From contig VFFE01008908.1 in the NCBI GenBank assembly GCA_008921705.1, forward strand, positions 1,341,538 to 1,405,537: a stretch of DNA of 64,000 bases. The letters run 5' to 3'. Below are positions 11,066-24,500 of the stretch, one piece after another. Under the pieces are notes generated by a model. The model was not told where the DNA came from. It worked only from the letters and a program-made list of their open reading frames with translations, and did no database searches. Position numbers and translations under genes: made by a program. Each line of letters begins with the position of its first letter. Within the stretch, counting starts at the first letter, position 1. This DNA comes from Burhinus oedicnemus. Its lineage: Eukaryota > Chordata > Aves > Charadriiformes > Burhinidae.

Positions 11066-13426
11066 CTCTCCTTTAAATGCAGAAGTTTTCCGTGTGTGCT
11101 GATAGCCCAAGCCCCTAATTTGATTTAGCCTGAAATATTTTATTCAGCAGATTTGATTTTTAAACTCTCAGTGAGGAGTTTTGGAATAGCTCCAACCTCT
11201 GTGTGTGAACAACTTAATCCCTAAAAAACATTTACCTAACCCTAAATCTAATCTTGACCTGAAACACTCATTGCGCAAGCTGTCGAGCCGCCTTTCAAGG
11301 TGGAAAGCCACAGGCAAGATGTGTTACAGGCAGCGGTACAAAACCATACCAGCTGCATGGGAAAGTGGTGGGTAAGAGGAGACCTCTGAGTGACCTTGCT
11401 ATGGGATTCAGCCTGGGACAATTTAATTCACATGTTCAAGGGGCTACTGCAGGACTTCCATGGACCACCTGGCCAGTATCTAGATAGCATGGTCATGCTC
11501 TACTCTGCAGTGTCACAGGTGGAGAAAGATACGTATAGACGGGATTTTCATCTAAAAGTAAAGTTTCATTTATCCTCTTTGTAACTGCAGCAACTCCTTA
11601 CCAGGACATTCCTCATACAGCGATATATGGCACAATATTTTTTTTAGAAATGGTTCTCAGTCACACCTTTGCCAATTCAAAATGAGAATGTAATGGTATG
11701 GGAAATTAATACTGTTTCTCTGCTGTATCACATAAAACTTGTTCCATATTCATGTAATAGCTTATTACTCATATGATAAAATAATATGGACACTGAAAAG
11801 CCATTTGTTTCAGAAGTGCTGTGAACATTAAGCCGTAGAATAGCTATACTGACTACTAAAACATACAGCAACACTTATAAAAATCTTGCATGGGGCATTG
11901 CAATCAGTTGCTGAATAGATTGCGTATTAAACAAAAATAATGTCTAGCAAAATAAAGGTGCTTTGTGATGAAGTGGAAAGGCTTCCTAAGTGCTCATGAA
12001 TAACGCATATTGCAGAAAACTAATTAATCAAGTAAGTCACCTACTTAAAGAGTGACTCAGTAATCATGTATCTCAGAAGACATCTTAAGCGGGTAAAATC
12101 ATTTATGTGTGTCAACCTTTTCCACCTCATCTGGGGAAGCCTGTCCCACCAGGAGCCCTATCCAGGAGCGGTTCTTCTGCCCAGAAGAAAAGGATAACTT
12201 CAAAGCACTGCGAAGAACAGCTCATGAGACATCTCTGTCATTCCATTTGACTTTGGATTAGGCCAGGATTTGGATCTTGAGCAGCCATTCTCTTTACTTC
12301 TAGTTTACTGTTGTCTACAGATAAAGTTAAGGAGTCACTAATACATGAGGATAACTGCAGTCATTGATTTGAACACACAGCAGAGAGGAAATCAAAACCT
12401 TGTTTGTACAAAATTAACAATGGTCTCCATGTGTCTGAAAGAGCTGTCAAGCTGAGGCTACAAGGCTACTGAGATCGTACTTATAACACAGTGGGAACAG
12501 ATACATATTTATAAGACAGACACAGATTTATAACCCAGCCAGACCTAGTACCCTCATCCAACTATTATATGTAATCAAAAAAAGGGATTGCTCCAACCTG
12601 TACTTGAAATCTGACCTTAAATCATAGAGCTTATTAGACAGCCAGGATTTTACTAGAGTATCTGTCTGTAAAGCATAGCTTCTTGTAGCATATGAAAATA
12701 CTATGCAGCCAACAAGAAAATCTAGTACTCACAGGAGTTTGTGTTGGAAGATGAAGGAGACTTGTGGTTGTTAGTTAATAAAGACTCGGGGGAAAATCAT
12801 TCATAAATATGCAGCCTATTTCAAAGCATCACAAAATGAAGAGTCTGAGACATTTTAGCAAACCTCCAAACTATGTTTTAAACTCTCAAGTTATGAAACA
12901 AATTGCTCCACACTGAGTCACTACCGAGAGGAAACTACCTTTAATGCTAGCAGAAAGAGAAGTGTATTGCAGAAATTCCTCACATCTGCAAAGTACCTTA
13001 CTTAAATGATAATTATCTCCTATAAAGTGCTTTTACTCTTAGTCACTATTTGCTTTATCTAGTCTGAGTCATATTAAGCTTAGTGTCTCAGCTGCAGAAA
13101 ATTTCATTATACCATTTGTTAAAGCATCTTTAATAGGCCAATTTCAGCATCTGTCTACTGTATCTTGCTAAATGATTTTTATTTGCTAAATGATACAGTT
13201 TAGATGAAACACACTTCAACAGGAAAGGTGGTTGTACTACTACAGATGTCACACTAACAGCCAGAAGACTTCCTCTGAGATCGCTGTGCCTACTGCAGAA
13301 GTGAGTCTGCAATCAGGGAGCTCAATTTTGAGTCCTTACACTGGGAAAACTTTTATGAAATTGCTTGGAACTAGGACCAAAATTTGACATTAAAACACAG
13401 TTTGGTTGTTTATTTAGAAGAAATAA
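11066..13426. other. Non-coding DNA, nothing recognised
   Basis: The sequence is AT-rich and apparently single-copy. The only frames above 60 codons (11390-11584 plus, 13130-13312 minus) have no recognisable domains. No repeat family or RNA gene was identified. Confidence 0.5.
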
Positions 13427-13498
13427 AAGTATTTCTTTGATGTTTTAATTTGTAAACTGTAATTTACACACATAGATTAAAACGTCAAATAAATACTT
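13427..13498. repeat. Imperfect inverted repeat, 23-base arms, pre-miRNA-sized hairpin
   Basis: Bases 13427-13449 pair with 13476-13498 with two non-Watson-Crick positions, one a possible G-U wobble. Within the 26-base loop, TGTAAA (13451-13456) pairs again with TTTACA (13463-13468). The whole 72-base foldback has the size of a microRNA precursor, but it is AT-rich and so thermodynamically weak. It could equally be the remnant of a small palindromic DNA transposon. I recognise no known mature microRNA in it. Confidence 0.55.
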
Positions 13499-13511
13499 CA
13501 AGGACTTTATT

Positions 13512-15575
13512 GGCTATTCAGTTTCAGCCACGGTATTTGCAGTAACACTTTGTGTGGGAGTGAGACATTCAAATAAAACAAGTTTACCTTGCATTGTAAA
13601 TAAAACAAAGAGTACCACAAACCTTACCAGTGCTGTTACCTGCTCTAATTCTCAATAGGTCTCTGTCTTTCCAACTACTTTTCTGTAATCAAGCCGTCTG
13701 TTTTTCCAAAAGCATGCTTGTAGGAAAGCAATCAAGTCCAATTCATACTAGAGCATTTTTAGTCATGTATATCTGTAGCTAAGCAATGCAATATATAGAT
13801 AAAAGCCCAAGATTCAGCCTTGGTTTTTTATAGTGTTTCTTCAAATTTGTGTCCTGGCTTAGCCTGGACTAGACACGTCTGCTATGGGCAGGCTCCAACC
13901 GTGCATGAACTGATCTGTATTTTACACTGTTGATTTTGTAGCGTTTTCGGTTCCTACATGTATCTGCCTCTTCCTTCCTAAATACCTGATACTTTCACAC
14001 AACTAAACCCAGGAATTCAGGGCCCTTTCAGTCTCCATTAGGTGAAGGAAAGAGAAATATCACTTCAGCTGACACCACTCAAGTGATGCTATCGGTTCCA
14101 CTGATGCCTAGAAAGGGTATTTCCACTGAGAGGTGCCAGCAAGCAAACATGCTTGAATTCAACAGTAGCTGTCAGGCACCAAGTATAGATAATTTGGCCA
14201 ACTGGTTACTTACAATTTAATTTCCTAATTTGGCAGTACCCATCCCCTTCTATCCAAACAAACCTCTCTGTCCCCACCCGCAGGAATGTTTTCACAGGGC
14301 CGAAGCAGGAAAGATGCCGGTGCATGAGCTGCTGACTGTGGTTTCCTTTGAATTCGTGTGACTTTTAGACATTCCAGGCAAAGTCCTATGTCCTGATCAT
14401 CACTACACATCACAGAAGTTTCCAACAATCAATATGTAAATAGAGTAGAGTTTGCGGTAAAAAATTTGTAGGTTTTTCCTGAAAATTGGAGAAAAACCTA
14501 CACTTTCTTGAATGACATTTGCTCAAGGTGAAAAACCCCAACAGCAGAAGACACCATTTGCAGATGAAGTCAGGAAAGACGTACTGCTGCTACGGCTTTT
14601 TGTGGCTTCACCTGAGAAGATCTGATAAGCAGAGGTCACGTTTAAGCACCTGCAGTGTCCCTCACCCAGCTCCAGCCTTTCCATCCCTGTGAGGGGGAAG
14701 CGAGGAGTCCCTGATGATATCTTTAAAGAGGACTGAGGTGCAATCAATGAAAGAAGCAACTGGAGGGGCAGAGACACAATGAAACCCTGTAGCAGAGAAG
14801 TTGTCCGTTAGCCCCGTGTCCATTAATGGAGATAGAAATTCTGTAGGTTTGCAGCTAATGCGTAAGGAAAGGCAGCTGCTCCCTGATAATCACCCACTCT
14901 GGATTAATCACTGGAAAGCCGGCGCAGGTGAATGCCACGCAGGGTTATAGCATCTTGAATTTTATGCAAGTCTGTACAACTGTCTCGCAAGGTGAGGTCA
15001 GCAGCAGCTAACGATGGCAGTCCTGGATAGAAAGAGCCAAAGCAGCAGGTGATCTGGAAAGCAGATACCTGCAATTAACTTCCCAGTGGATTTTGGGTTT
15101 GTGGTGGTTTATTTTTTTTCCCCCTCATTAATTAATTCCCTTAGGTAGTTAAAAGGAATATGAACTGTGTGCCCAGTTTTAAGAAGTCAGGAAAAGTTTC
15201 TCCCCCCAAAATGTGTCAGTCCATCACAGAATGTTTTGTAGTTGTTGGCCAAGGACTGACAGTTGCTTTTCATGACGCGCACTGATTTGCTGACTTTTGA
15301 TGCTGAACTAAATTATTAGCCCTAGCTATATCTTTGTACTGTTTTCTTCTGTATGCATTTTCTCTTTAACTAAAGTTGTTGGAGTTCATTGCACATCGTT
15401 AAAATCTCTGCAGGGAAAACAGTCTTCTTCTGCTTTGGTGCAGTTTTGGTCTATGACTTCTTATTCTCAGTGAATTAATGTTTCCTTAAAGGACAGAAGT
15501 ATGAAATGGGAGTCAAGTTGCAAATAAGTGCAGGTTTTGTCAGGTATCTTTGCAAAAATAATGCGCCCTCTTTAT
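13512..15575. other. Non-coding DNA, nothing recognised
   Basis: No gene is recognised. A minus-strand frame at 14523-14777 sits in slightly GC-richer DNA but resembles nothing known. An ATTAATTAAT word at 15128-15137 follows a T/C-rich run at about 15110-15125. Confidence 0.5.
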
Positions 15576-15580
15576 CATTC

Positions 15581-15655
15581 AACCCAGCCAAGCACCTAAG
15601 CACGTGCTTATCTTGAATAGCTCCATTGAAATCAACGGAACAACTCACATGACAG
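15581..15655. repeat. Ancient amniote interspersed repeat fragment
   Basis: The words AAGCACCTAAGCACGTGCTT and CCATTGAAATCAACGGAAC followed by ACTCACATG match, with decay, a palindromic repeat that recurs in turtle, crocodile and bird sequence. In that repeat, AAGCACATGCTTAA and a self-complementary TTGA-TCAA core alternate. I cannot name its family from sequence alone. The overlapping frame 15604-15801 is therefore repeat-derived. Confidence 0.5.
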
Positions 15656-15659
15656 CAAG

Positions 15660-17910
15660 ATACCGATCAGGGGTTACTCCAATGGATGCTTTATGTCTTA
15701 TGATTAAAAATAATTCCTACTTGGGAGCTGGAAAAGCATTTGTTCAAGCCTGCTGTTTACTGGTTTCTTCCATGAATGTCCTCTTGATTAGAACAGAATA
15801 AGCACCACAATCTCCATATGAAATATTTGGAAGATACGTATTTTCTATGTATCCAAGCAGGGCTTTTCTTTTAAATTGGATGTGAATGCCAAGGCAACTT
15901 TATGTTCCTTTTATACTCAAATGCTCTGCTGCCACATGTCTATAATGTTCTCTGGCAGGTCTCACTAGTGCCAGCAGTATAAAGTACACCCGCTGTGGCC
16001 ATCTCGGTGTTTTCTTTTCAGTTTTTGTTGTGGTTGGAACACATTTTTCTGATTACCGCCTAGCATCCTTCAACGAATTTCATCTTACTGAACTGATCTG
16101 CTGGATTTTTAACCGCATCCAGCCCTTTTGCCAACAGCATAATCTCAGCAACATTTATTGTTTTCTTTATTTAGCTCCTGACTCCATCTCTTTATCACAC
16201 GCGCTCCTTCCATTGTTATGCTTGTTTTTCAGGTAATAAGCTGAAAAAAATAATGCAACTAGTTTTTTGGTGTAGGTAGAAAGGAAAAGGTCTCTGACGA
16301 CGAAGATTCTGCTCAAGACTGCCCGTTATCCACAGCAATCTCTGCTGTCTCCATCATCACGAGCAGGAGGGCAGAGAGCGCCGGGGTCTGCCTTCCCCGG
16401 CACACTTGGGAACAAGCCCACTGGGTTTAACGGAAGCAGCAGGTCAAGCTCAGACTGCACCGGTCCCTCAGCAGAGCTCCTTGATGCTGAGCTGCGCGAC
16501 AGATGAGTCTGAAGTGACTAATTTTAACTCTATTTTTTTACAATTCCAGCTAGTTTTCCAGAATATTGTTATGACAAATTTGCCACTAAATTTCCCGGAG
16601 AAGTTTAAGCCACCTCCAGGCTGCAAAACTGAAGAATAGCTCATATTTAGAAAATTACAATAAGAAAATCCACCTATAAAGACTGACTCTATAATAAGGC
16701 TTTTTCACGTTATGTTGCTGCTCCAGAGTGAGACAATCTGCCAAAACTCCTTCAATAATGAAAAAGGAGGTTTGCTGTCTGTGAGAGAAGATGCAAATCC
16801 TGATTCTATTCTTTGGCAGCGCTAAGAGCAGGAGCCCAGCTTGCATTTGGTGTGAATTCAGTTAGTCTTTTATGACATTGTAATATGCAACTCAAAAGAA
16901 CTCATCAACTTGATCTAATCTAAGCTTCTCTACAGAAAACTCAAACAAGCTTGAATTCTTGGATTAGTCAATGTTTGCAGCCACTTGAATTACATTTCAT
17001 ATATACATAAAGTGAGCATATGAATCTCAGCAGTTAAGTACTCTGCTGTCAATTTCCATTTTTTTCCTTAAGAAAAAAGTAAAACATATTTAAACTCATC
17101 ACTCTGAGAAGTAGTATCTGGCTGTGATCAGATACAATCAACTGGAAGAAAAGAAATAGCCATATTTGCATCCATAATCTTTTTTATCTTGACACTGAAG
17201 GCTAATTGTCGTATCAGTAAATGCGGAATGAAATACAGTATATGTGCCTGAAGGTACCATATTTGCAAAATTGCTTAACAGCAACTACTACTTGCGGTTT
17301 TGACAAAGATATACTCTTGCTGTCTGATAGCACATTTCTGTAGGAGATAATTTTGAGTAGTCCCTGTCAAATAAAGTTAGATTTAATGCAGCCACAATGC
17401 CAGTAATAAAGGGAAAGCATTGACATTTTCTTCTTCATAATTAGATGTTGCCACTGATATCCAGAGTGAAGACACTGTTGTCCTGAATTGTGACTGTTGC
17501 CGGAAAGCTCATTGCGTTTCCTGAAATGTGTATTGTCCCTGCGGGTATGAAGCACATGCGCTCGAGTGTTGTACTTCTGATTGAACTGTCATAAATCTAT
17601 CAGAATGTGATAGAACTCCACCGGATGAACCCTACCTGAGCATGCAGCAAATATATCCCTCGCCACCACTGGTTATTTGTATTATATTTCACATTTTAGG
17701 GACAATAGTAATGTGTTATGCCATAGGAAAGCGTTTTTTAACAGCCTAAAAATTAATAGGGGCTGAGATTTGCTTTCATACACCACATACACTTGGGGGG
17801 TGGGGGGGTTGTTTAGCGATGTGGGGTTTTTTCTTCATGTAATCATTTCTCTGAACTAAGTTATCAGTTGATGCAATGAAAAATAGACATGTCATTACAG
17901 GAGTGCTATG
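15660..17910. other. Non-coding DNA, nothing recognised
   Basis: Scattered small frames have no recognisable product. A pyrimidine-rich tract ending TTTTCAG lies near 16020 and another near 16232. A perfect 7-bp hairpin, TCTATCA/TGATAGA, lies at 17596-17614. A G-run occurs at about 17794-17808. Confidence 0.5.
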
Positions 17911-17914
17911 ACAG

Positions 17915-18205
17915 CCTAATCGGGACCAGGGTCCCACTGTGTTATGGGCTGTAAGAACATAAGCAAAGGACGGCTTGCCACCCGGCAGCGCTCACTGCTG
18001 GATTTAATTCAGAACAGACCCCAGGAAGAAGAAAAGTAGACACGGTTTACATTTAGTGATAGCAGAAATCTGCATTGCCCACCATCCCCCCAAGCATCTG
18101 ACCATATCCAATGCTGCGAATGCCGAAGAGGTCTGCCCTCACGGCAGCCCGGGCTCCCAGGACATACGGGCAGTTCCAGAGAGGTGAAGACTACTAAGTC
18201 ACTGC
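17915..18205 (+). repeat. Ancient amniote interspersed repeat, decayed
   Basis: The stretch from GGGACCAGGGTCCCACTGTG to about 17985 follows a very common amniote repeat, in which a GGACC-GGGCCCC-ATTGTG-CTAGG-GCTGTA core is followed by AACA-AGAAC and a GCCCC end. A later word, CAGAGAGGTGAAG near 18177-18189, fits its downstream part. The middle is poorly matched, so the element is either interrupted or heavily mutated. The family is not assigned. Confidence 0.5.
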
Positions 18206-18414
18206 CGGGCTCAAAGAGTCTCCCCAGTGGTCATTTAGCCCCGGGGGCAGCTCTTATAAAATGAAAATAAGAAATAAAGATAGATACGTGACTGTTCTTG
18301 AGTGAAACCGCTGGAGCCTTTCCTGAGGCAGATACATCCTACAGGTTGGCTGCTTGAACCAATTTGTAGTGTTACATTCAGTTGACGCATATCCTATGTA
18401 AATACAGCAAATGA

Positions 18415-18446
18415 GAGAGATGGAAACAAAGAGAGATGGAAACAGA
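18415..18446. repeat. 16-bp tandem duplication
   Basis: Two adjacent 16-base units, GAGAGATGGAAACAAA and GAGAGATGGAAACAGA, differ at one base. This is a simple local duplication. Confidence 0.9.
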
Positions 18447-21240
18447 GAATATAAAATGCAGCTATAAATATTATAAATCCTGCAGCAACCAGGCAGGCTC
18501 ATTTTATCCCAAAAGTTAGAGAGATGGAACTGATTAGTTCTCGCTGAGGAAAGGATATTGATGTTTAATATCCTTTTGAGGCTGTTGAACTCAGTTATTG
18601 GATTCAAAGCAGGATACCTGACGCTATAGACAGCAGCGTATAACTAGGTTTCCTTTCCTAACAACAGAAAGTCCACAAGAAAATTATCAGTTTCAGCTTA
18701 GAAACGAAGGTGTTCTTTTGCTGACTGAAAATCATTTATTTATGAAACAATTTTAAATTAGCTGCCATTTGCAATACCAGGAAAAATCAGCACATTTCTT
18801 AAGCCAAACTAAAGTTATCTCTCTCTGCAATGATGTTTAGAGTGGCCCTACTGTTTCTCATCTTCTGGGTTGAATTTCTTTTGTTTTTGCAAATAACACC
18901 ACACACACTGTTAAGCAAAATTTAGCCCAAACAGATAATGTTAGCAGTGAATATGGCTGGGTTTTCCCCTGGAAAAAAAAGAATCTCTGAAGGTGAAAAG
19001 AAAAAAATCATGAAAAATGAATGACCCAAGAAATGAAAAATTGAAAAGTGAATAGTTTACACACAGAAAGTTGCCTTTCTGGGGTGAAGTCCATGAAGAC
19101 TTTCGGCTAAAAGAGGTGCTAGTTTTTTTAAATTTGAAATGCTCATTTACTATTTTCAAAATGAAATTTTTTTATTTTTCTTGTTTGCTTCAAGTTAAAA
19201 TCTGGTTTAGCCATTCTAAAAAACGCCAGAATATTTAAAAAAAACCCCAACAATTAAAGACAAACACAAAACATCATTTTTATTCAAACAAAATATTTTA
19301 GGTAGCCTAAATTCACATTTGATTTTGTTTTACTAAGAAAAAAATATTTTGCTCCAGAATGACTAAAATAAAAACAAAACTCAAGCAAAAGCCAAAACCC
19401 AAACAAACCAGAAAACCCCGGCTAGCAAACAAACCTATCAATTATTTCCACAGCTCTCTGAAGAGCTGTTTGCCACCTCTCTACTATAACTTAAATTCAC
19501 AGAATACGGTTTTTAGTAATCGGGCATTGTACCTGGCTCCTGTTTTAAATAAAGGGAAAAAGTGATTATATAAATGGCAACTGCTAAAGAACTGGCAAAA
19601 CGCACCTAATGCAAAACATGAAATTTTGGGAAACAAATATATTTATACACAGAGGTAGTTACAATGTACCTAAAATATGTTAACTGTTCCAGTATATTTT
19701 GATCCTGCAGTATCAAAACTTCACTAGTATCTTATAGGCCTTTTTGCTAAAAGCTAGCCTATAAGCAGACTTTTTGACATATGAAACAGCAGTACAATCA
19801 TTTTCCGTTCATGGCCTCCAATCCTCCAAAGGGAAACTGAAAATAATACAGCCTAATTACAACTCTGAATAAAACAATTTTATTACCAAATAAACTACTT
19901 TAATTCTTTGTTTGCTCTCAAATGATACATGAAAATTAATACATAGCAAATTAACACCATAAAATTTGGGAGTGAAGGATTTTTATTTTTTTTTTTCAGT
20001 TTGACTTGCCCTACCTGCAGCAAAGGAATAGAATTTCTCTTCCAGCATCACAGGCAACGAAGAACCACAGATCAGAGTAACGGTAGAAGTTATATAGCAC
20101 TGGGCTTGCCTTACAGCATAATACAATCAATCAGAAGTCTTTGTATTTACCAATGTGTTTTAAATACTTCTCTAAACTGAAATTTGACTGTATTAGTATG
20201 CACCAAACTTTATACCTCACCGGAGACAATGCAGAGAACCGTAGCAAGTCACAAAGTGCTACAGTGCATGATAATGCATGGCTTCTAGTTCGTTACATCC
20301 TTATGTCATGACATTGCTTTTCAGTACTGGGGCATAATTAGGTACTCGAGGTGCTATATTACCACATAATGAAGTGCAATTAAGATTCATTAACCTCTGA
20401 ACTTCTTCACATATTTGATGGACAGTGAGCATCTCAGGGAAAAAGTTAAAAGGTGAACTTGAAGGCGCTCAGTTCAATGGATGACATTTTGAGGAGTTAA
20501 AGATACCTTAGATGATAATTTACATCAGATGCATCAAGGCATGTTGACATATTGATTGATAAATGGAAACATTATATGAGATGGTCATGCTGGCTGAACA
20601 TTTAGAGTGATTTATACTGAAACATTTGCTTTTTATATGTGTACCATTATTTTATGTTAACAATAAAGTGCTGTAAATGTTACATTAGTAATAAAATATG
20701 CACTAGGTATGTGCTTTATTGGCTTTGTTTGTGCATGAATAAATATCACCACATCCATGCAAAAATGATATGGAAATAATATACCTAGACTAGTCACAGT
20801 GACAACCTGTAACTATCTTAAGGTGAAATTAATGTTGAAATCTGAGTATGGAAGTTTGTACAAACCAAGATTCATGTAGGGAGGTACATCTTACTACTAC
20901 GCTTATGGAGAAATATGTCAAAAATAAAAAAAGGATGTGTCAGAGTTGCTAGGAAAGCAGGAGAGAGGACGATGTGTAAGGGACAACACTCAATTGATAT
21001 ATGCTAGTGCTTAGCTATAGTTTAGACTTTTGATATTCTGTTGAGATTAATAAAACCATCGTTCTATATTACACGCACCTACACACGCAGAATTGCTCCA
21101 CTGCAATATGAGACACAGTGGCTTAGCAATTACAGAAATGTTAGATAACTCCCAAATATAATGGTGCATTTATGGAATACTCCAGAGCAGAGGTAATTTT
21201 CCTTTGTGATTATACACTTTTTTCTCAATAAATTACTTTT
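18447..21240. other. Non-coding AT-rich DNA with A-rich low-complexity patches
   Basis: No gene is recognised. A purine-rich patch lies at about 18970-19055 and an A/C-rich tract at about 19365-19435. The latter produces a lysine-rich low-complexity frame at 19359-19565 that is not credible as a protein. A strong polypyrimidine tract ending TTTTTTCAG at 19981-19999 leads into a 26-codon open frame stopped at 20078, too short to call. Confidence 0.5.
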
Positions 21241-21269
21241 TTTTTGGTTTGTTTTTTTTTTTCCCCCAG

Positions 21270-21505
21270 CAATGAACATATCGTCACCTCCTGGCAATCA
21301 GTCCATTTTCAGATGTGGCTGGTCTTCCTTCAGGAAAGACTGCTCTGAAAGAGGGACCAGCACGGGAGTCCCCCACACAGTGGAGCCACAAGCCTTACAC
21401 TCCAAGCAAGCTTTCCTGGAAGGCCAAGTACCCTGCTCTGCGACCATTACCCTATGCATGTCTTGCATATGCCGAGATGCTCCTGGAAAACGTCACTACC
21501 GATGG
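21270..21505 (+). other. Exon-like block with strong splice acceptor; identity unknown
   Basis: A long T-run ending TTCCCCCAG (to 21269) makes a strong splice acceptor, and GGGTATGTAC at 21504-21513 gives a fair donor (GTATGT from 21506). The 236 bases between are richer in GC than their flanks. Two different frames stay open across most of them (from 21206 and from 21315). Neither translation resembles a known family. It may be an exon of an unknown transcript, a repeat fragment or chance. Two open frames at once argues for composition rather than selection on a protein. Confidence 0.2.
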
Positions 21506-21513
21506 GTATGTAC

Positions 21514-24500
21514 AACAAAAATGCCCTGTGCACATGCAGTAGATCTAGCACTTTCATACACGACGTAAACCCAAATGTTCCATGAAGTCCAGGACTTGTT
21601 TTATGGGTTAGCGATAAATATACAGTCCATACACCATATTGTCAACATTTAAAGGGTTAGTTTGACTTACTGCATACCTGCAGTGCCCCTGGCCATGACA
21701 CATGCCAGTGAGACACACAGGAATTCTGGATATAAAGACTATTATGTAGCTGTAAAAAAATTTCATATACAAGACAAAATTTACTTAAAAATTTTTATAG
21801 GATTGAAAAGGAAAACAACTAGAGGAAACTTTAGACATGTGGTACCTTGAAGTTTGACTCATGATGAATACAGGAGATGGAGTAGAATTTAGAAACTGAT
21901 GCTATCGGCAGTTCTGAGTTAGCAGCAAGGTGCTGTGACTTCTTGCAAGAACTCTTGCATTGCAAGACTTTACCTCGCACGGATTAGCTGGGTCAGGCAT
22001 AGTCCAATGCTAATAGTTTTTGCTGAACTAAGTAAGGAATCAGGATTCATGGAATAAAGAAAAGCAGCGCAAGAGTGGAACTGTCGTGCAATTACTGCAG
22101 CACATTAGGCTCTTAATATACTGAGGGCGAAGCTTCAGCTCTAACGCAGGCTGTCAATAGAGCATGCGTTATCACAGCATCAAACATCTGGGAAGATACT
22201 GTGCTGTCCTGAAATTCAGCTGACTTCCTCTGGGATAATAAAGCCCTGACACTGTAGGGAAGCCCTGTTTTGTTGACAAAAATAAGCACCTTTGAGAGGA
22301 CAGAAGAGACGCAGATCCTCGCCCAGTGCAAAGCAGAGCAGCACTTGCACGTCAGTGGGTTTCCTAAGGCTCCGGCCACCCCCTCAGTGCAACCTTCACC
22401 ATTACTTCCCTGTGCAAATTACTCTTACAGAAGGCAGCGGAAACAGCGTGTACCTTTTATAATCAAAGATCTCAACAGTTACAGAACATTGTGTAAAAGC
22501 CATTTCTTCAGTTCAGCAAGGACTAAGTGGCGACAAGGGAGAGGATGAACCGGGGACAACAGCAATTAAAAGCAAAAGGGATTAAAAATATTTCCAAGTG
22601 CCTCAAAAGTAGCAGGAAGAGAAGACCACTTAATTCTTACCTAGTATTAGCCTCTTTACATGGAAACTGAGTCTAGACATATAAAAGGTAGTACCCAATA
22701 TTTCTTTGTTATTCGCAGCATACAGTGGTGATGTAAATTCGTGGAGGGAGGGGGATCACACACCACTTTGCAGATAACAATTACCTCACATACACATAGG
22801 CACACGCACATTTATCTCAGACACACACAAACAAGCCTGCTGGCATGTATAACGTACTCCACAAACCAAATTTGTTTTCACTTCATTATTTGTGAATACA
22901 CAGGGAGAGTTCTGGGAATGCATGATGTTGCTATGCCAAATTCTGCAGAAATACAAGTTCTTTTGGTACTAACAGGAGCCTTTATACCATTTTCATTCTA
23001 ATTTTCTACTATAGCACTGCCAAACACCATTTAGCTTTGCTCAGAAAGTTGAAGCTTTTGTAGGCAAAGCCCCAGAATCACTTCTTTTTTTTTTCTTTAT
23101 TCCTGTGAGCAGCCGCATAAATCCCAGATGTTCTCTATTCTGCATGAAGTAAATATTGAAATTGTGCTAGGAGCTATTCAAATAGAGCTGACAGAGATGT
23201 GAGCCTGAGATCCAAACTGTACTAAACTTGAAACAGTTCTATCAGCAATTGCCCACTCTGACAGTGCTGCATATCTGCTGTCTGCAATCAGTATAGAGTG
23301 CCATATATCTTCCTAATCACCTTCCTTCCCAGTGACAAATACAAGCAAGTTAAAGCTAAGGTCAAATGAAAGTACTAAACACCTTCAATACATCAGGAAA
23401 GTTACCCTCACTCAAAATATGAGGCTTAATATCTGGCAAGCTTGAGTGATGCAAAGCATGTTGGGTAGGAGGTCTGTCAAAATAGCAGCATGCAAATAAC
23501 CAGATGCAAAATGCCTTGAGGTTTGTTGAAAGCTGAAGATGGTTCACTCCATCATCTCATCGTCTATGAGCGCAGCTATCAACACATCAGACTCAGCCAT
23601 GACGCGAGAGGCATTTCTTGCCATTACCACATATAATTGGTCTTTTTTAAAAGGAAACAGAGATGCAGTCCCATGGTAGAAAAGCTTTTCACACAAGTGC
23701 CATTGATTAGTGCACCTACGATGGAGGCCAGCCCGGAGGGACCCTTCTTCCATCTAAGCCCAGCAGAGAGGATCCCTATTCCTCATGGCTGGGCCACCGC
23801 AGGCTTGGCTTCTGCAAAGATGGCATGAAGGGCAATGTCCTACCTTGGGGCAGCTGCCAGGACTCAAAGGTTTTGAGGACTGAGACACCCGTAGATGTTC
23901 CCCACCTTCATCTGCTCATCCCCACCCCTGCCTCACTTGGGTGCCAAGGGACTCCCCTAATTCCTGTGAAAGGCAGTTGTAGGACACAACTCAGTCTTTT
24001 GGTTGTGGTGGTTCACAATGGAGCACAAGGGAATTAAACACTCCCATGCCGATCACCTGGAGTTAAGTGACTAACTCCCTTCTTTCTTTTGGAAAGAACA
24101 AGGTTTTAGAAACTTTCCTCAGGAAAAGAAGAAGAAGAAAGAAAGAAAAGAAAACACCACCAAAAAAGCCCCCAACTTAATTCCCTGTCTGAGCATCTCA
24201 ACCAGATGACAGAATCACTTTAACTTGGAGCGAACGGGGTGGATGTAGAAAATACAACTTTCACCACATACAGCAAGTGCGAACAGGCACAGAGGTATCC
24301 AAATGAAAGTTCAAATCTGAACTTTGTGCTAGGCAGTGTGAGTAGTCAGTAATTATTTATAGCTACAGGCCAGCGCCTTCTGAGCATAGGAGAAGCACTA
24401 AGCAAGCTACCTTTCACCATGAAAGAGGCTCTGGGAATATTTCAGGAGGTTACGGGAAGAATATCTGTTGAGGGGTCAGGGCTCAGGGCAGAAGGCTACC

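Noticed and set aside
19359..19565. Lysine/proline-rich frame
   Set aside because: Translation of an A/C-rich low-complexity tract.
20000..20080. Short frame after a TTTTTTCAG acceptor-like tract
   Set aside because: Only 26 codons, no donor or polyadenylation signal nearby, and T-runs followed by CAG are frequent in this DNA.
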